From LZORAL124-50-18 sp051208045 (GTDB lineage Bacteria > Pseudomonadota > Gammaproteobacteria > Pseudomonadales > Oleiphilaceae): a stretch of 64,000 nucleotides of DNA. Numbering within the stretch: the stretch's first letter is position 1; each line of letters opens with the position of its first letter. Under the pieces are notes generated by a model. The model was not told the origin of the DNA. It ran no database searches and saw only the letters and a list, made by a program, of their open reading frames with translations. Both the position numbers and the translations under genes were made by a program. Below are positions 1 through 8,393 of the stretch, in pieces. The DNA is taken from positions 310,001-374,000 of the forward strand of contig JBPJFY010000001.1 in assembly GCA_051208045.1 (NCBI GenBank). The letters run 5' to 3'.

Positions 1-1
1 G

Positions 2-325
2 CACCATGAAAAGCTGGACGGCAGCGGATACCCCAAAGGGCTCAGCACAGCAGAAATTCCGATGGGGTCCCGCATTATGGCGGTGTGTGATATTTATGAC
101 GCACTCACGGCGTCGGATCGACCCTACAAGAATGCCGTGCCGAACAATGTCGCGTTTAATATTCTGGAATCTGAAGCCAAGCGGGGCCTGTTGGAGCCGG
201 AACTGGTGCGGCTGTTTATTGATGCTAAAGTCCATGATGTTATCAAGGGCAAAGAATATATCCGGTCCGATTCATTATCGACGACCTTCCATCATCACGT
301 CTGTGATTTTGATCTGATGGAATAA
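2..325 (+). CDS. HD-GYP domain phosphodiesterase, C-terminal part (gene begins before the window)
   Basis: Only the last 107 codons are present. The reading frame opens with HHEKLDGSGYPKGL, the HHE...DGxGYP segment of HD-GYP domains, followed by IPMGSRIMAVCDIYDALTA and RPYK. This is the usual end of the domain, where metal ligands and the c-di-GMP-binding residues lie. The family hydrolyses c-di-GMP to GMP. The tail after the domain is short and ends HHHVCDFDLME. The next gene, a PAS-GGDEF protein, begins 18 bases later, so the two probably form one operon. The N-terminal input domain is outside the window. Confidence 0.85.
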   Translation, partial: HHEKLDGSGYPKGLSTAEIPMGSRIMAVCDIYDALTASDRPYKNAVPNNVAFNILESEAKRGLLEPELVRLFIDAKVHDVIKGKEYIRSDSLSTTFHHHVCDFDLME

Positions 326-343
326 CGTGCAGGACACACCCGA

Positions 344-1261
344 ATGCAAGCAACCAAAAAAGTAAACGAATACCTGGACGTGAATTTCCGTCGCATCGTG
401 GAAAACCTGGATCAGGCCATACTGGTCCTGGGCGGGGACCTGCTGGAAGCGCCCGAGGTGGAGTATGCCAATCCGGCGTTTGCGCGTTGGGTGGGGGCTC
501 ACAATGATGAAATTGCCGGTAACAGCCTGGCATTTCTGTTCCCGCCGGAAGACCGCGAATATTTGATGGAAACGCTGCAAATGACTGTCGAGACTGGCAG
601 GGATCAGGTAGCCTCGTTGGGGTTTACCGGGCTGGATCGGCACCACCGTAAAATTGACTTTATTGTCAAACCCTTCCTTCGGAAAATGGGCGCACCGGTG
701 AGTTGCATGCTGATTGAGCGCGCGCAAAAGGATTCTGCGGATTTTGCTGTACAGGGTGATCACGCCATGGATTTGTGGAAAGCCCAGCAAAATGATCCGG
801 AGACCGGCGTGTTTAATCGTCGCTATCTGTACGAGCAAATCGAGCGGGAGTGTCTGCGCCTGCAACGCTATGGCTCCGTGTATACGTTGCTGAGTATCGA
901 GCTGATCTCTACCTCGGAAGATGAGGGGGATCGTGAGCTGGGCCTTATTGATGCCGCCTTTGCGCTGGTCGCGGGTATTCTTCAGGAAGCGTTTCGCACG
1001 CAGGACATTATTGGCCGCAATCAACCGGACCAGTTTATCGTGCTCCTGCCGGAAACCAAGCTCTCCCGCGCGCTGGATGTGGCCGAACGCATTCGGCACG
1101 ACGTCGCGCGATTGAATCATCAATCCCTGGTGGGATTTGATCTGGCCATTGGTATTACCGAAGGCAAAGCTGCCGACGTGCATTTCTCAGATAGCCTTGA
1201 TCGACTGGAGCAGGCCATCGAAAAAGCCCGCCATACGCGGAGTGTGGCGTACTTTTTATAG
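344..1261 (+). CDS. PAS-GGDEF protein with degenerate GGDEF motif
   Basis: The protein has 305 residues. Residues about 15-125 look like a PAS fold (NLDQAILVL, then YANPAFARWVG). A GGDEF-like domain follows from about 148 (DPETGVFNRRYLYEQIE). Where an active cyclase has GGDEF, this protein reads QPDQF at residues 227-231 (GRNQPDQFIVLLPET), so diguanylate cyclase activity is very unlikely. The fold is otherwise intact (AERIRHDVARLN, then AIGITEG). It lies 18 bases after an HD-GYP gene and probably shares its transcript, so it may act as a regulatory partner. The start is the ATG before QATKKVNEY. Confidence 0.8.
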   Translation: MQATKKVNEYLDVNFRRIVENLDQAILVLGGDLLEAPEVEYANPAFARWVGAHNDEIAGNSLAFLFPPEDREYLMETLQMTVETGRDQVASLGFTGLDRHHRKIDFIVKPFLRKMGAPVSCMLIERAQKDSADFAVQGDHAMDLWKAQQNDPETGVFNRRYLYEQIERECLRLQRYGSVYTLLSIELISTSEDEGDRELGLIDAAFALVAGILQEAFRTQDIIGRNQPDQFIVLLPETKLSRALDVAERIRHDVARLNHQSLVGFDLAIGITEGKAADVHFSDSLDRLEQAIEKARHTRSVAYFL

Positions 1262-1568
1262 TCGGGTTGGTGGGGCTGGGTTGGGCAGTAATTTGCAGGA
1301 TACCAGCGCATGGCTCATTAACCCGAGAGAAAAAGCGATGGATCTGCACAACAATGCCGTTGGATTAAAGACTGGGCAAAACAAATCCAGCAAATCCCCG
1401 CTAGGTGACCAGTGCATGGCAGCACTAAAAAATGGATTACTGAAGGTTGGCCCATGAGTCGGACATATTGGTTAAGTAAGCACGCGTGCATGGAATTACC
1501 TTGGCTTCCGATGATAAGATGCCCCTTCCTTTCATCATCCAATAACACTCACAGGGAAGGGGACACGT
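1262..1568. other. Intergenic region before the GMC oxidoreductase gene
   Basis: About 300 bases with no credible gene. The 10-base perfect palindrome GCACGCGTGC lies at 1480-1489. A ribosome-binding purine run (GGGAAGGGG) lies about six bases before the ATG at 1569. I see no convincing terminator hairpin after the upstream gene and no strong -35/-10 pair. Confidence 0.4.
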
Positions 1569-3230
1569 ATGGCACCGCAAGCAACACCGGACTACGATTA
1601 CGACTACATCATCATTGGCAGTGGCTTTGGCGGCTCGGTTTCAGCGTTGCGGCTCGCTGAAAAGGGCTACAAGGTACTGGTGCTGGAGAAAGGGAAGTGG
1701 CTGAAGGCCGAAGATTTCCCGAAAACCAACTGGAACCTGAAGCGCTGGCTTTGGGTGCCCGCCGTCAAGTTTTTTGGCTTGTTCAAGCTGACGCCCTTTC
1801 GCCATGTGACGGTGTTGTCCGGCGTGGGCGTGGGTGGGGGGTCTCTGGTCTACGCCAGCACGCTTCCGGTGCCGAAAGAAAAATTCTTCCAGGCCGTCTC
1901 CTGGGCGCATCTGGCCGACTGGCAGAAAGAATTATCGCCCCACTATGATACCGCATTGAAAATGCTGGGCGCCAACCCGGTGCGAGAAATGCATGAGGGC
2001 GACATAGCCTTGCAGCAGCTGGCCAAAGAGGTGGGCCGGGAATCCAGTTTTGAGCCCACTCAGGTGGCTGTGTTTTTTGGTGAATCCGGACAGGAAGTGC
2101 CTGACCCCTATTTTGACGGCAAAGGGCCTGCACGTACCGGCTGCATCCAGTGTGGCGGGTGTATGCTGGGGTGTCGCTACAACGCCAAAAATACCCTGGA
2201 TAAAAATTACCTGCATCTGGCGCAAGGGCTGGGCGCGACCATCCAGGCAGAATCTGAGGTGGTGGATGTGCGCCCGCTGGGCTTTGAAGGCAAAGACGGC
2301 TATGAAGTCTGTTACCGTTCGTCAACACGGTGGCGCAGTACCGTGCAGCGTTATCGCACCAAAGGGGTGGTATTCAGCGGTGGTGTGTTGGGGACGATTC
2401 AGTTGCTGCTGAAACTCAAAGTGTCTTCGTTGCCGGGGATCTCTGATCGGCTGGGGTATGGCATTCGCACGAATTCAGAAGCAATTATTGCGGTAACCTC
2501 CACAGACAAAAACCGGGACTTTTCCCGCGGGGTTGCCATTGGATCGATTATGCACCCGGATGATCACAGCCATTTGGAGCCGGTGCGGTATTCCGCGGGG
2601 GCTGGATTTTGGCGCATCGCAATGTGGCCCATGGTGACGGGCGGCAATGCGCTGACCCGCGTGGGTAAACTGCTGTGGGATTGGGTGAAAAATCCAATAC
2701 AAAACTTCAAAGTGTCGACGGTGGATGACTGGGCCAAGCGCACGCAGATCCTGTTGTTTATGCAGACGATCGACAGCACGCTCAAATTCACGCGCGGCTG
2801 GTTCGGCATGCGATCGATTCTCGACAAAGGGAAGGCCCCTTCGGCCTTTATGCCGGAAGCCCAGGCGCTGGGGGAGCAGTATGGTCGCATCGTCAATGGC
2901 AAACCCACCACGCTCTTATCCGAAACCTTGATGGGTATCCCCACAACTGCGCATATTCTGGGTGGGGCAACCATGGGCACGAGCAAGCAAGACGGGGTGA
3001 TTGATAAAAATCACCGCGTATTCGGGTATCACAACATGTATGTCTGTGATGGATCGGCCATCTCGGCCAATATTGGTGTGAATCCTTCCTTGACCATCAC
3101 CGCATTGACGGAACGCGCCATGAGCCAGATTGCCAGCAAACAGGCTGCTGCCGAGGCCAGCACCGCTACTGAGGGCGCGTCTGCTCCAACCAGTCCAGCA
3201 CCCGCTGAAACTGCGCCTGATCCTGCCTGA
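1569..3230 (+). CDS. GMC-family FAD-dependent oxidoreductase (cholesterol oxidase-like)
   Basis: The protein has 553 residues. It opens with an FAD-binding Rossmann motif, GSGFGG at 17-22, and LVLEKG follows. A second flavin-contact stretch reads GVGVGGGSLVYAS. The C-terminal half has the GMC active-site pair candidates H462 (HILGGATMG) and N505 (IGVNPSLT) within the conserved MYVCDGSAISANIG block. Cysteines C192, C195, C198 and C202 form a C-x2-C-x2-C-x3-C cluster, a pattern seen in cholesterol oxidase-like and long-chain alcohol oxidase members. No signal peptide is visible. The family oxidises sterol or long-chain alcohols; the substrate here is unknown. The last 30 residues are Ala/Pro/Thr-rich, and 65 bases at the 3' end overlap the convergent ParA-like gene. 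Confidence 0.85.
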   Translation: MAPQATPDYDYDYIIIGSGFGGSVSALRLAEKGYKVLVLEKGKWLKAEDFPKTNWNLKRWLWVPAVKFFGLFKLTPFRHVTVLSGVGVGGGSLVYASTLPVPKEKFFQAVSWAHLADWQKELSPHYDTALKMLGANPVREMHEGDIALQQLAKEVGRESSFEPTQVAVFFGESGQEVPDPYFDGKGPARTGCIQCGGCMLGCRYNAKNTLDKNYLHLAQGLGATIQAESEVVDVRPLGFEGKDGYEVCYRSSTRWRSTVQRYRTKGVVFSGGVLGTIQLLLKLKVSSLPGISDRLGYGIRTNSEAIIAVTSTDKNRDFSRGVAIGSIMHPDDHSHLEPVRYSAGAGFWRIAMWPMVTGGNALTRVGKLLWDWVKNPIQNFKVSTVDDWAKRTQILLFMQTIDSTLKFTRGWFGMRSILDKGKAPSAFMPEAQALGEQYGRIVNGKPTTLLSETLMGIPTTAHILGGATMGTSKQDGVIDKNHRVFGYHNMYVCDGSAISANIGVNPSLTITALTERAMSQIASKQAAAEASTATEGASAPTSPAPAETAPDPA

Positions 3231-3795
3231 ACCGGCTGGTGGGTAAATCGTAGATCGACACCCCGGCATCGGCGGCTTTGATGTAATTCTGCGTATTACG
3301 CAACGCCGCGATTAAGGGGTATTCCAGGTGGCTGAGAAACTCCGACAACACTTTAAAATACTGTGTCTGAGCACTGACCCGGTTGGCAATGAACGCGACT
3401 CGACGCTTGTCGGGTGGCGGCTCTGCCCGTGAAAGTTGCATGAGGTACCGCACGCCGGCCTTGATGTCGGTCGGGGAGGGCAGGATAGGAATCAGCAGGC
3501 GATAGTTGCCGGTAAGCAGCCCGAGAATGGTAGACACCGGGAGCCCCGCCGGGGTATCGCGAATAACGATGGAGTAGGGCGGCACGTCGTCAGCGGGTGA
3601 CAGTACGGAGATGGGGGCACACCGCTTCGGGCGGCAGCGCATCCAGTCATAGGCCGACTTTTGTTCGTCATGATCAATCAACACCACCGGCAACCCCTGG
3701 GCGGCATAATAGCTCGCCAGGGTCGTGGCCAACGTGGTTTTACCGCAGCCCCCTTTCGGATTGGCAATAACAATGTTCCAGAGAATATCACGCAT
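3166..3795 (-). CDS. Orphan ParA/MinD-like ATPase
   Basis: The protein has 209 residues with a deviant Walker A motif KGGCGKTT (signature lysine K14, P-loop lysine K19). Walker A' reads DHDEQKSA, where most ParA proteins have Pro rather than Glu. The C-terminal part has FIANRV, as in small ParA relatives. Such ATPases position DNA, chemoreceptor arrays or other cargo by dimerising on ATP. No ParB or other partner gene lies next to it, so the cargo cannot be named. Its 3' end overlaps the convergent GMC gene by 65 bases. The start is the ATG before RDILWNIVIANPKGG. Confidence 0.8.
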   Translation of the reverse strand: MRDILWNIVIANPKGGCGKTTLATTLASYYAAQGLPVVLIDHDEQKSAYDWMRCRPKRCAPISVLSPADDVPPYSIVIRDTPAGLPVSTILGLLTGNYRLLIPILPSPTDIKAGVRYLMQLSRAEPPPDKRRVAFIANRVSAQTQYFKVLSEFLSHLEYPLIAALRNTQNYIKAADAGVSIYDLPTSRFRQDQAQFQRVLDWLEQTRPQ

Positions 3796-3912
3796 AGGGC
3801 GAGGTTTTGTGAAGTGTCAGACAAAGCATAGCGTAAATTTTGCACCCGGTAACGGGCTTCGGTTAAAATTATCGGTTCCACCCGTCAGTTCCAGTTGTCA
3901 CACGGATGTCTC

Positions 3913-5958
3913 ATGATGTATTTCCGATTAACGCTCCTGTGGTTGGGGCTTTGCCTCTCTTCTCCGTTTGTTGCCGCTAAAAGTTACGAGTACAAAGGGT
4001 TCAGTTATGCCATTGATCCGGTTCCCCAATGGGTCCACTGGATTACCCCGGACTATCAGCAAACTCCGGGACACAACAGCGATTATTTACTCGTAGATGA
4101 CCAGAGCCAGTGGCGCGCCGATGGGCAGTCGCACTTTTTCAAGGTGTCCACCCGGGCAAACAATCTGGAGTCGCTGGAGCAAGCCTCGCGGGTGGAAGCC
4201 TACTTTATTCCGGAATATCAGCAGTTGCGCTGGCACAGTATTGACATTATTCGCGACGGGGAGCGCATCAACCGGCTTGACCCTGAAGACATACGCGTGA
4301 TTCAAACGGAAGACGAACTGGACAACGAAATGCTGGTGGGGCAGGCAACCGGCCTGGTCTTTATCCCCGATACCCGCGTCGGGGATGTGATTGAGTACAG
4401 CTATACCATTGAGGGAACGAACCCCATATTCAATAACCGTTTTTTCCGGCGTTATCACGTGAGTTGGCAGGACCGCGTGGCGCATCGCCATGTCCGCGTG
4501 CTGGCACCTTCGGGCAAATCGCTGCATACACGCACGTCGGACCCGGCACATCAGGTGACGGTTCAGACGCAGGCAAACGGTACTGAGTATGTGCTGAGCG
4601 TGAAAGACACAGCTCCGATCAAGTACGAAAAGGATTATCCTGCGGACTTTCAGCCCCAAGCCATGGTGGAGTTTACAGACTTCGCGAGCTGGCAGGCGGT
4701 TTCTGACTGGGCGGACCCCCTGTACGCTGAACGAAATCTGGCGCACCCGGAGCTCCAAACCCTGCTGGCGCGTCTGAAAACGCTGCCCGTGGAAGCGGCC
4801 ATCAGCGAAGCCCTCTACTTTGCTCAAAACCGAATTCGTTATGTTGGCGTCGAACTCGGGGTGAACTCGCACTTGCCCCGCCCGCCGGAAAAAGTGATGC
4901 GCGATGGTTATGGCGACTGTAAAGACAAAACGCTGTTATTGATCGCCTTGCTGGAACAACTCGGTGTGTCTGCCTATCCTGCCCTCGTGTCCACATACCG
5001 CGAAGGTGCGTTTGCCGAAATGTTACCCTCCCCGTCGCATTTTGATCACGTGATTACGCTGGTGGAGCATGAAGGGAAGCGTTGGTGGGTTGACCCCACA
5101 CGCCGCTTTCAGAAGGGCAAGGTATCATCCATCGGGTATGCGGACTATGGGTATGCACTGCCCGTGGGTCACCCCACCTCCGGCCCCATGGCCATGACGT
5201 TCTCCGAAGCGCAACAGCCGGTGTACGAGGTACGCGAGGAGTATCGCATACTGGCGTACGGTGGCCCCACATTGTTGACCGTGACTAACACCTTCAAGGC
5301 CGGGAAGGCAGACTATGTGCGTTGGCAGATTGCGACGTCTGGTGAACAGGGCTTGCAGGAAAAGTACCTGGATGTGGTACGAGCCCATCACCCGGAAGCG
5401 CGCATCTTGATGCCGATGCAGGTCAGGGAGCATGCCGAGATTGACCAGATTGTCGTGACTGAAGGGTACGTGATCCCCGATTTTACCCAAGCCGCGCAGC
5501 AATCGAATGCCTGGGAGTATGAAGCCACGTTGTTCGCATTGAGCGGGTACGTGGACACGCCGAAAATTCTGGCACGTCAGTGGCCCTGGGCATTGCCGAA
5601 TGGCAGCCGCCTCAAGCATACCGTGGTTATTCATCACCCGGAGATTCTTAACCTTGAGAATGTGTCCAGAGATACGCATCTGACCCATCGGGCCTTTACG
5701 TTTTCCGCGCGGGAACGCGCCATCCAGCGACAGATTATCAATGAGGTGGAACTCAGCTTCACCGGAGCGAAGTCCCTGGCTCCCAATGAAGTGGCCGGAT
5801 ACGCTGACGCCATGGAGCAGGTGAAAAATCGTGGTTTTATCTCGTATACGGTCACCAATGACGAGTCGCCCCGTGTAGCAGAAGCCATGAATGCGGTCGT
5901 ACCGGCGATCCAACCGTATCTTGCTCGCCCTGGCAATGCGCGAGGTAAACAGCCATGA
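3913..5958 (+). CDS. Secreted DUF3857 and transglutaminase-like protein
   Basis: About 681 residues. A TTG codon upstream (3895) is in frame, but ATG 3913 starts directly at a good signal peptide (MMYFRLTLLWLGLCLSSPFVAA). An N-terminal DUF3857 region is followed by a transglutaminase core with the full triad visible: C336 in GYGDCKDKT, H379 in HFDHV and D394 in WWVDPT. The C-terminal third is beta-rich with no named motif. Periplasmic location is likely. The next gene, a lipoprotein, overlaps by four bases (ATGA), so the two are translationally coupled and may act together at the envelope. The substrate (a peptide crosslink or cleavage) is unknown. Confidence 0.8.
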   Translation: MMYFRLTLLWLGLCLSSPFVAAKSYEYKGFSYAIDPVPQWVHWITPDYQQTPGHNSDYLLVDDQSQWRADGQSHFFKVSTRANNLESLEQASRVEAYFIPEYQQLRWHSIDIIRDGERINRLDPEDIRVIQTEDELDNEMLVGQATGLVFIPDTRVGDVIEYSYTIEGTNPIFNNRFFRRYHVSWQDRVAHRHVRVLAPSGKSLHTRTSDPAHQVTVQTQANGTEYVLSVKDTAPIKYEKDYPADFQPQAMVEFTDFASWQAVSDWADPLYAERNLAHPELQTLLARLKTLPVEAAISEALYFAQNRIRYVGVELGVNSHLPRPPEKVMRDGYGDCKDKTLLLIALLEQLGVSAYPALVSTYREGAFAEMLPSPSHFDHVITLVEHEGKRWWVDPTRRFQKGKVSSIGYADYGYALPVGHPTSGPMAMTFSEAQQPVYEVREEYRILAYGGPTLLTVTNTFKAGKADYVRWQIATSGEQGLQEKYLDVVRAHHPEARILMPMQVREHAEIDQIVVTEGYVIPDFTQAAQQSNAWEYEATLFALSGYVDTPKILARQWPWALPNGSRLKHTVVIHHPEILNLENVSRDTHLTHRAFTFSARERAIQRQIINEVELSFTGAKSLAPNEVAGYADAMEQVKNRGFISYTVTNDESPRVAEAMNAVVPAIQPYLARPGNARGKQP

Positions 5959-7019
5959 AATTCGGAAATCAGATGGTTCGATGGTGTGCCGTTGCTGCGC
6001 TCGGAATGTTGCTCGGCGGCTGCGCTTCGATGATGCCGTTGAACGTACCCACCACCAAGACCGCGAATGCTTATGAGGCGGCAGATGAGCTGATCGAACT
6101 CCTCAATACGCCGGACCTGGTCGGTTTTCATACCCACCTGTCGCTGGACCAGTCCGCTGTGTTGGACAGCAATATCAAACGGTTGCAAGTGCTTGGTGTG
6201 TTCAGCCGATATATGGAACCCTGTGAGGAAGGCGCCTATTTCACGGGATTGGAAGAAAATGTCCCACGCAAACGCGCTACGTTGTATTTGACCTGTGCAG
6301 CCGAGGAAACCAATCAGTCTTACGTGATTTCGTTGCGTGATACCGGCAAGGGGTATTTGGTGGAAGATGTGGATAATCTCACAGCGGGTTACTCCTTTCA
6401 TACCCTCGTGTCGCTGTTTCTCGTCAACGCCTCTGCAACGAACCAGCGTATTCAGCGGCTCAGCAGTTACTTGAAAGCCGACAGCTGCGAACGGTTGAAA
6501 GCTGCACTGAATGCGACGCCCGGGCTGTCTCTGCCTTATGGCGATCAGTCCTTCGTGGCAGCTAAATCCGCAAAACTGGGATGCAAGCAGCTTTTCAGTG
6601 GTTCCGCACTTGAAGCGGAATGGTTGCAGGCGACCGAGACTAGGCCGGATGGCAGAGCCTGGTTGGCGGCATCGTATCTGGTCGGTGAACAGCGGTGGGA
6701 CGAAGCCGAAAATATGATAGATATTGCCTTTTCCCGCTATCGGGAAGACTGGCTGCTGCATTCTTTGGCGGGTGAAATCAAGCTGAAGCTGAGGAAAGAT
6801 CAGGAGGCGTTGTATCACGCCACACAGGCGTTTTTACAGGCACCCCAGCCGGCTACCGCCACCATTCTGCTGGCAGATGCGTTCGCAAAAGTGGGGCAAA
6901 CGGCGCAAGCCAGGGAAATGCTCTCACTGATGACGGCACAATATGGGCCGCTCGCGCCAGAAGATTTTCAGGAGGTGTTCCCGGAGCTGGCGAAAATTAT
7001 CGCCGACGCCTCGGAATAG
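5955..7019 (+). CDS. Lipoprotein with TPR-like repeats, partner of the transglutaminase-like protein
   Basis: The protein has 354 residues. It starts MKFGNQMVRW with a hydrophobic stretch and a lipobox LGGC, giving lipidation at C23. The second half has helical repeats that look TPR-like (WLAASYLVGEQRWDEAENMIDIAFSRY, then EALYHATQAFLQAPQPATATILLADAFAKVG). TPR repeats usually bind other proteins. The start overlaps the stop of the preceding DUF3857/transglutaminase gene (ATGA), so they are probably co-expressed and may form a complex at the outer membrane. I recognise no specific family. Confidence 0.7.
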   Translation: MKFGNQMVRWCAVAALGMLLGGCASMMPLNVPTTKTANAYEAADELIELLNTPDLVGFHTHLSLDQSAVLDSNIKRLQVLGVFSRYMEPCEEGAYFTGLEENVPRKRATLYLTCAAEETNQSYVISLRDTGKGYLVEDVDNLTAGYSFHTLVSLFLVNASATNQRIQRLSSYLKADSCERLKAALNATPGLSLPYGDQSFVAAKSAKLGCKQLFSGSALEAEWLQATETRPDGRAWLAASYLVGEQRWDEAENMIDIAFSRYREDWLLHSLAGEIKLKLRKDQEALYHATQAFLQAPQPATATILLADAFAKVGQTAQAREMLSLMTAQYGPLAPEDFQEVFPELAKIIADASE

Positions 7020-7027
7020 ATCGCTCT

Positions 7028-8254
7028 TTACAGGCGTTCCTGAGGGTGCTCTGCACAGGTGTGCCCGAGCTTTCTCACCGCCTCATGCTGTAGTTGACGA
7101 ACGCGTTCCAGACTGACGCCCAATTGACGGGAAACTTCCTCCAGCGAGTGTTCTGTGTGATAGCCGATGCCATAGCGCATCTTCAAAATAAGCTGTTCAC
7201 GGGCCGGTAGGGTGGCCAGAAGTTTGTCGAGATATTTGTTCTGGTGGTGTCGCTCCCGCGCATCTGTGCGACCGGTTTTGGGGGCCGGAAGTATGGCTTC
7301 CCAGGTGGTCTCTGTATCAGAGGTCAGTGGCTTATCCATCGGTAGCGGCTCGCCGGGAAGCGCCAGAATTTTCTCAACCATGCCTATCGGGAGATCACAG
7401 GCACGACTGATTGCTTCCGGGGTGACGGGTCGCCCTGTCGACTGCTGTATCTGTTGTTTCGCCTCAATGACTTGTCCCAGGTAGTCTTGCAGATACGTGG
7501 GTCGGGCGATGGTGTACCGCGTTTTCTGGGCCGCATACTTCATCGTGCTTTGGATGCACCAATAGGCGTAGGTAGAAAATCGAAAGCCCGAGGAAAAATT
7601 GAAGCGATCGGCGGCTTTGATGAGCCCGATGTTGCCGGATTGAATTTGTTCTTCGAACGTGACGCCAGTGATCCGCTTGTTACCTATGACCGAAAAAACC
7701 AGTCTCAGGTTATGTTGCACCAGACGATTTCGTAGCGCGAGGTAGTGTGCAAGCGCTTCCTGAACCGGCGACGCCAGTGGGTGTCCCATCACACTTCCCT
7801 GTCTGGCCAGGCGCAGAAGGTGCGTGCGGTTTAAACCGATGCCCATCAACAAAAAGCCCAGGTTGGCCCGGAGATTGGTTTCCGTGGTGCCCGGCTGCTC
7901 TCCGAGGTAATGGAGGACTTTCAGAGTGTCCACCAGCGTCACGAAGACGTTCCTAAATCGGCGCATCCTGTTACCCTGCAGACTTTTGATCGCGTCGCTT
8001 TTGGACGCCGGCTGCGCTAACACCTCCAGAATGAGGGTCTCGAAAGCAAGTATGCGTTCCTCATCCTCCAGCAAGACGTTAATTAAGTGCCGGGTGGCTT
8101 GCGTCATCGCACGACCCAGTTGGATCTCTTCTTGATCTGTGAGCAAGGGGTATCGCCCGACGTCTCGGGCGTAAATGTCCAGCGCACCCGCTTGCCCGAT
8201 ATCGTGGATGCTGGTCATGGATTTTTCGAACAGTGGCTCAGGAGTGCTGCGCAT
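7028..8254 (-). CDS. Divergent sigma-70 family RNA polymerase sigma factor
   Basis: The protein has 408 residues. Region 1.2 is visible near the start (LDIYARDVGRYPLLTDQEEI). An extra helical stretch of about 120 residues follows. Regions 2.1-2.4 come next (NLRLVFSVIGNKRITGVTFEEQIQSGNIGLIKAADRF as core 2.2, then GFRFSTYAYWCIQSTMKYA). Region 4 ends the protein (LPAREQLILKMRYG, then SLEEVSRQLGVSLERVRQLQHEAVRKL). The usual tryptophan pair and the Ile/Pro-rich end of region 2.4 in RpoD/RpoS are altered here (AYWCIQSTMK, IARPTYLQDYL). It is therefore neither the housekeeping factor nor a typical RpoS, and may read an unusual promoter. It is divergent from an AraC regulator. The ATG at 8254 is used; no strong ribosome-binding site was seen at ideal distance. 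Confidence 0.75.
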   Translation of the reverse strand: MRSTPEPLFEKSMTSIHDIGQAGALDIYARDVGRYPLLTDQEEIQLGRAMTQATRHLINVLLEDEERILAFETLILEVLAQPASKSDAIKSLQGNRMRRFRNVFVTLVDTLKVLHYLGEQPGTTETNLRANLGFLLMGIGLNRTHLLRLARQGSVMGHPLASPVQEALAHYLALRNRLVQHNLRLVFSVIGNKRITGVTFEEQIQSGNIGLIKAADRFNFSSGFRFSTYAYWCIQSTMKYAAQKTRYTIARPTYLQDYLGQVIEAKQQIQQSTGRPVTPEAISRACDLPIGMVEKILALPGEPLPMDKPLTSDTETTWEAILPAPKTGRTDARERHHQNKYLDKLLATLPAREQLILKMRYGIGYHTEHSLEEVSRQLGVSLERVRQLQHEAVRKLGHTCAEHPQERL

Positions 8255-8393
8255 ACGATTGAGTCATCTTCCTCGTAGAGTGTTTTATAATGTGGTGTAC
8301 GTAGAGTCCTGTTTGATGGATCAAATGCGCGTGAGCTTGACCACTATGGAAACTGTCGGGCACGCTGAAACTGGGTCGCATCGAGGTAAGTGA

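Noticed and set aside
275..1183. Long open frame on the minus strand opposite the PAS-GGDEF gene
   Set aside because: It mirrors the codons of the real gene, has no protein motif and no ribosome-binding site.
5634..6818. Long minus-strand open frame of 394 codons
   Set aside because: It spans the transglutaminase-lipoprotein junction in antisense and its translation is rich in His, Arg and Gln without motifs, as expected of a shadow.
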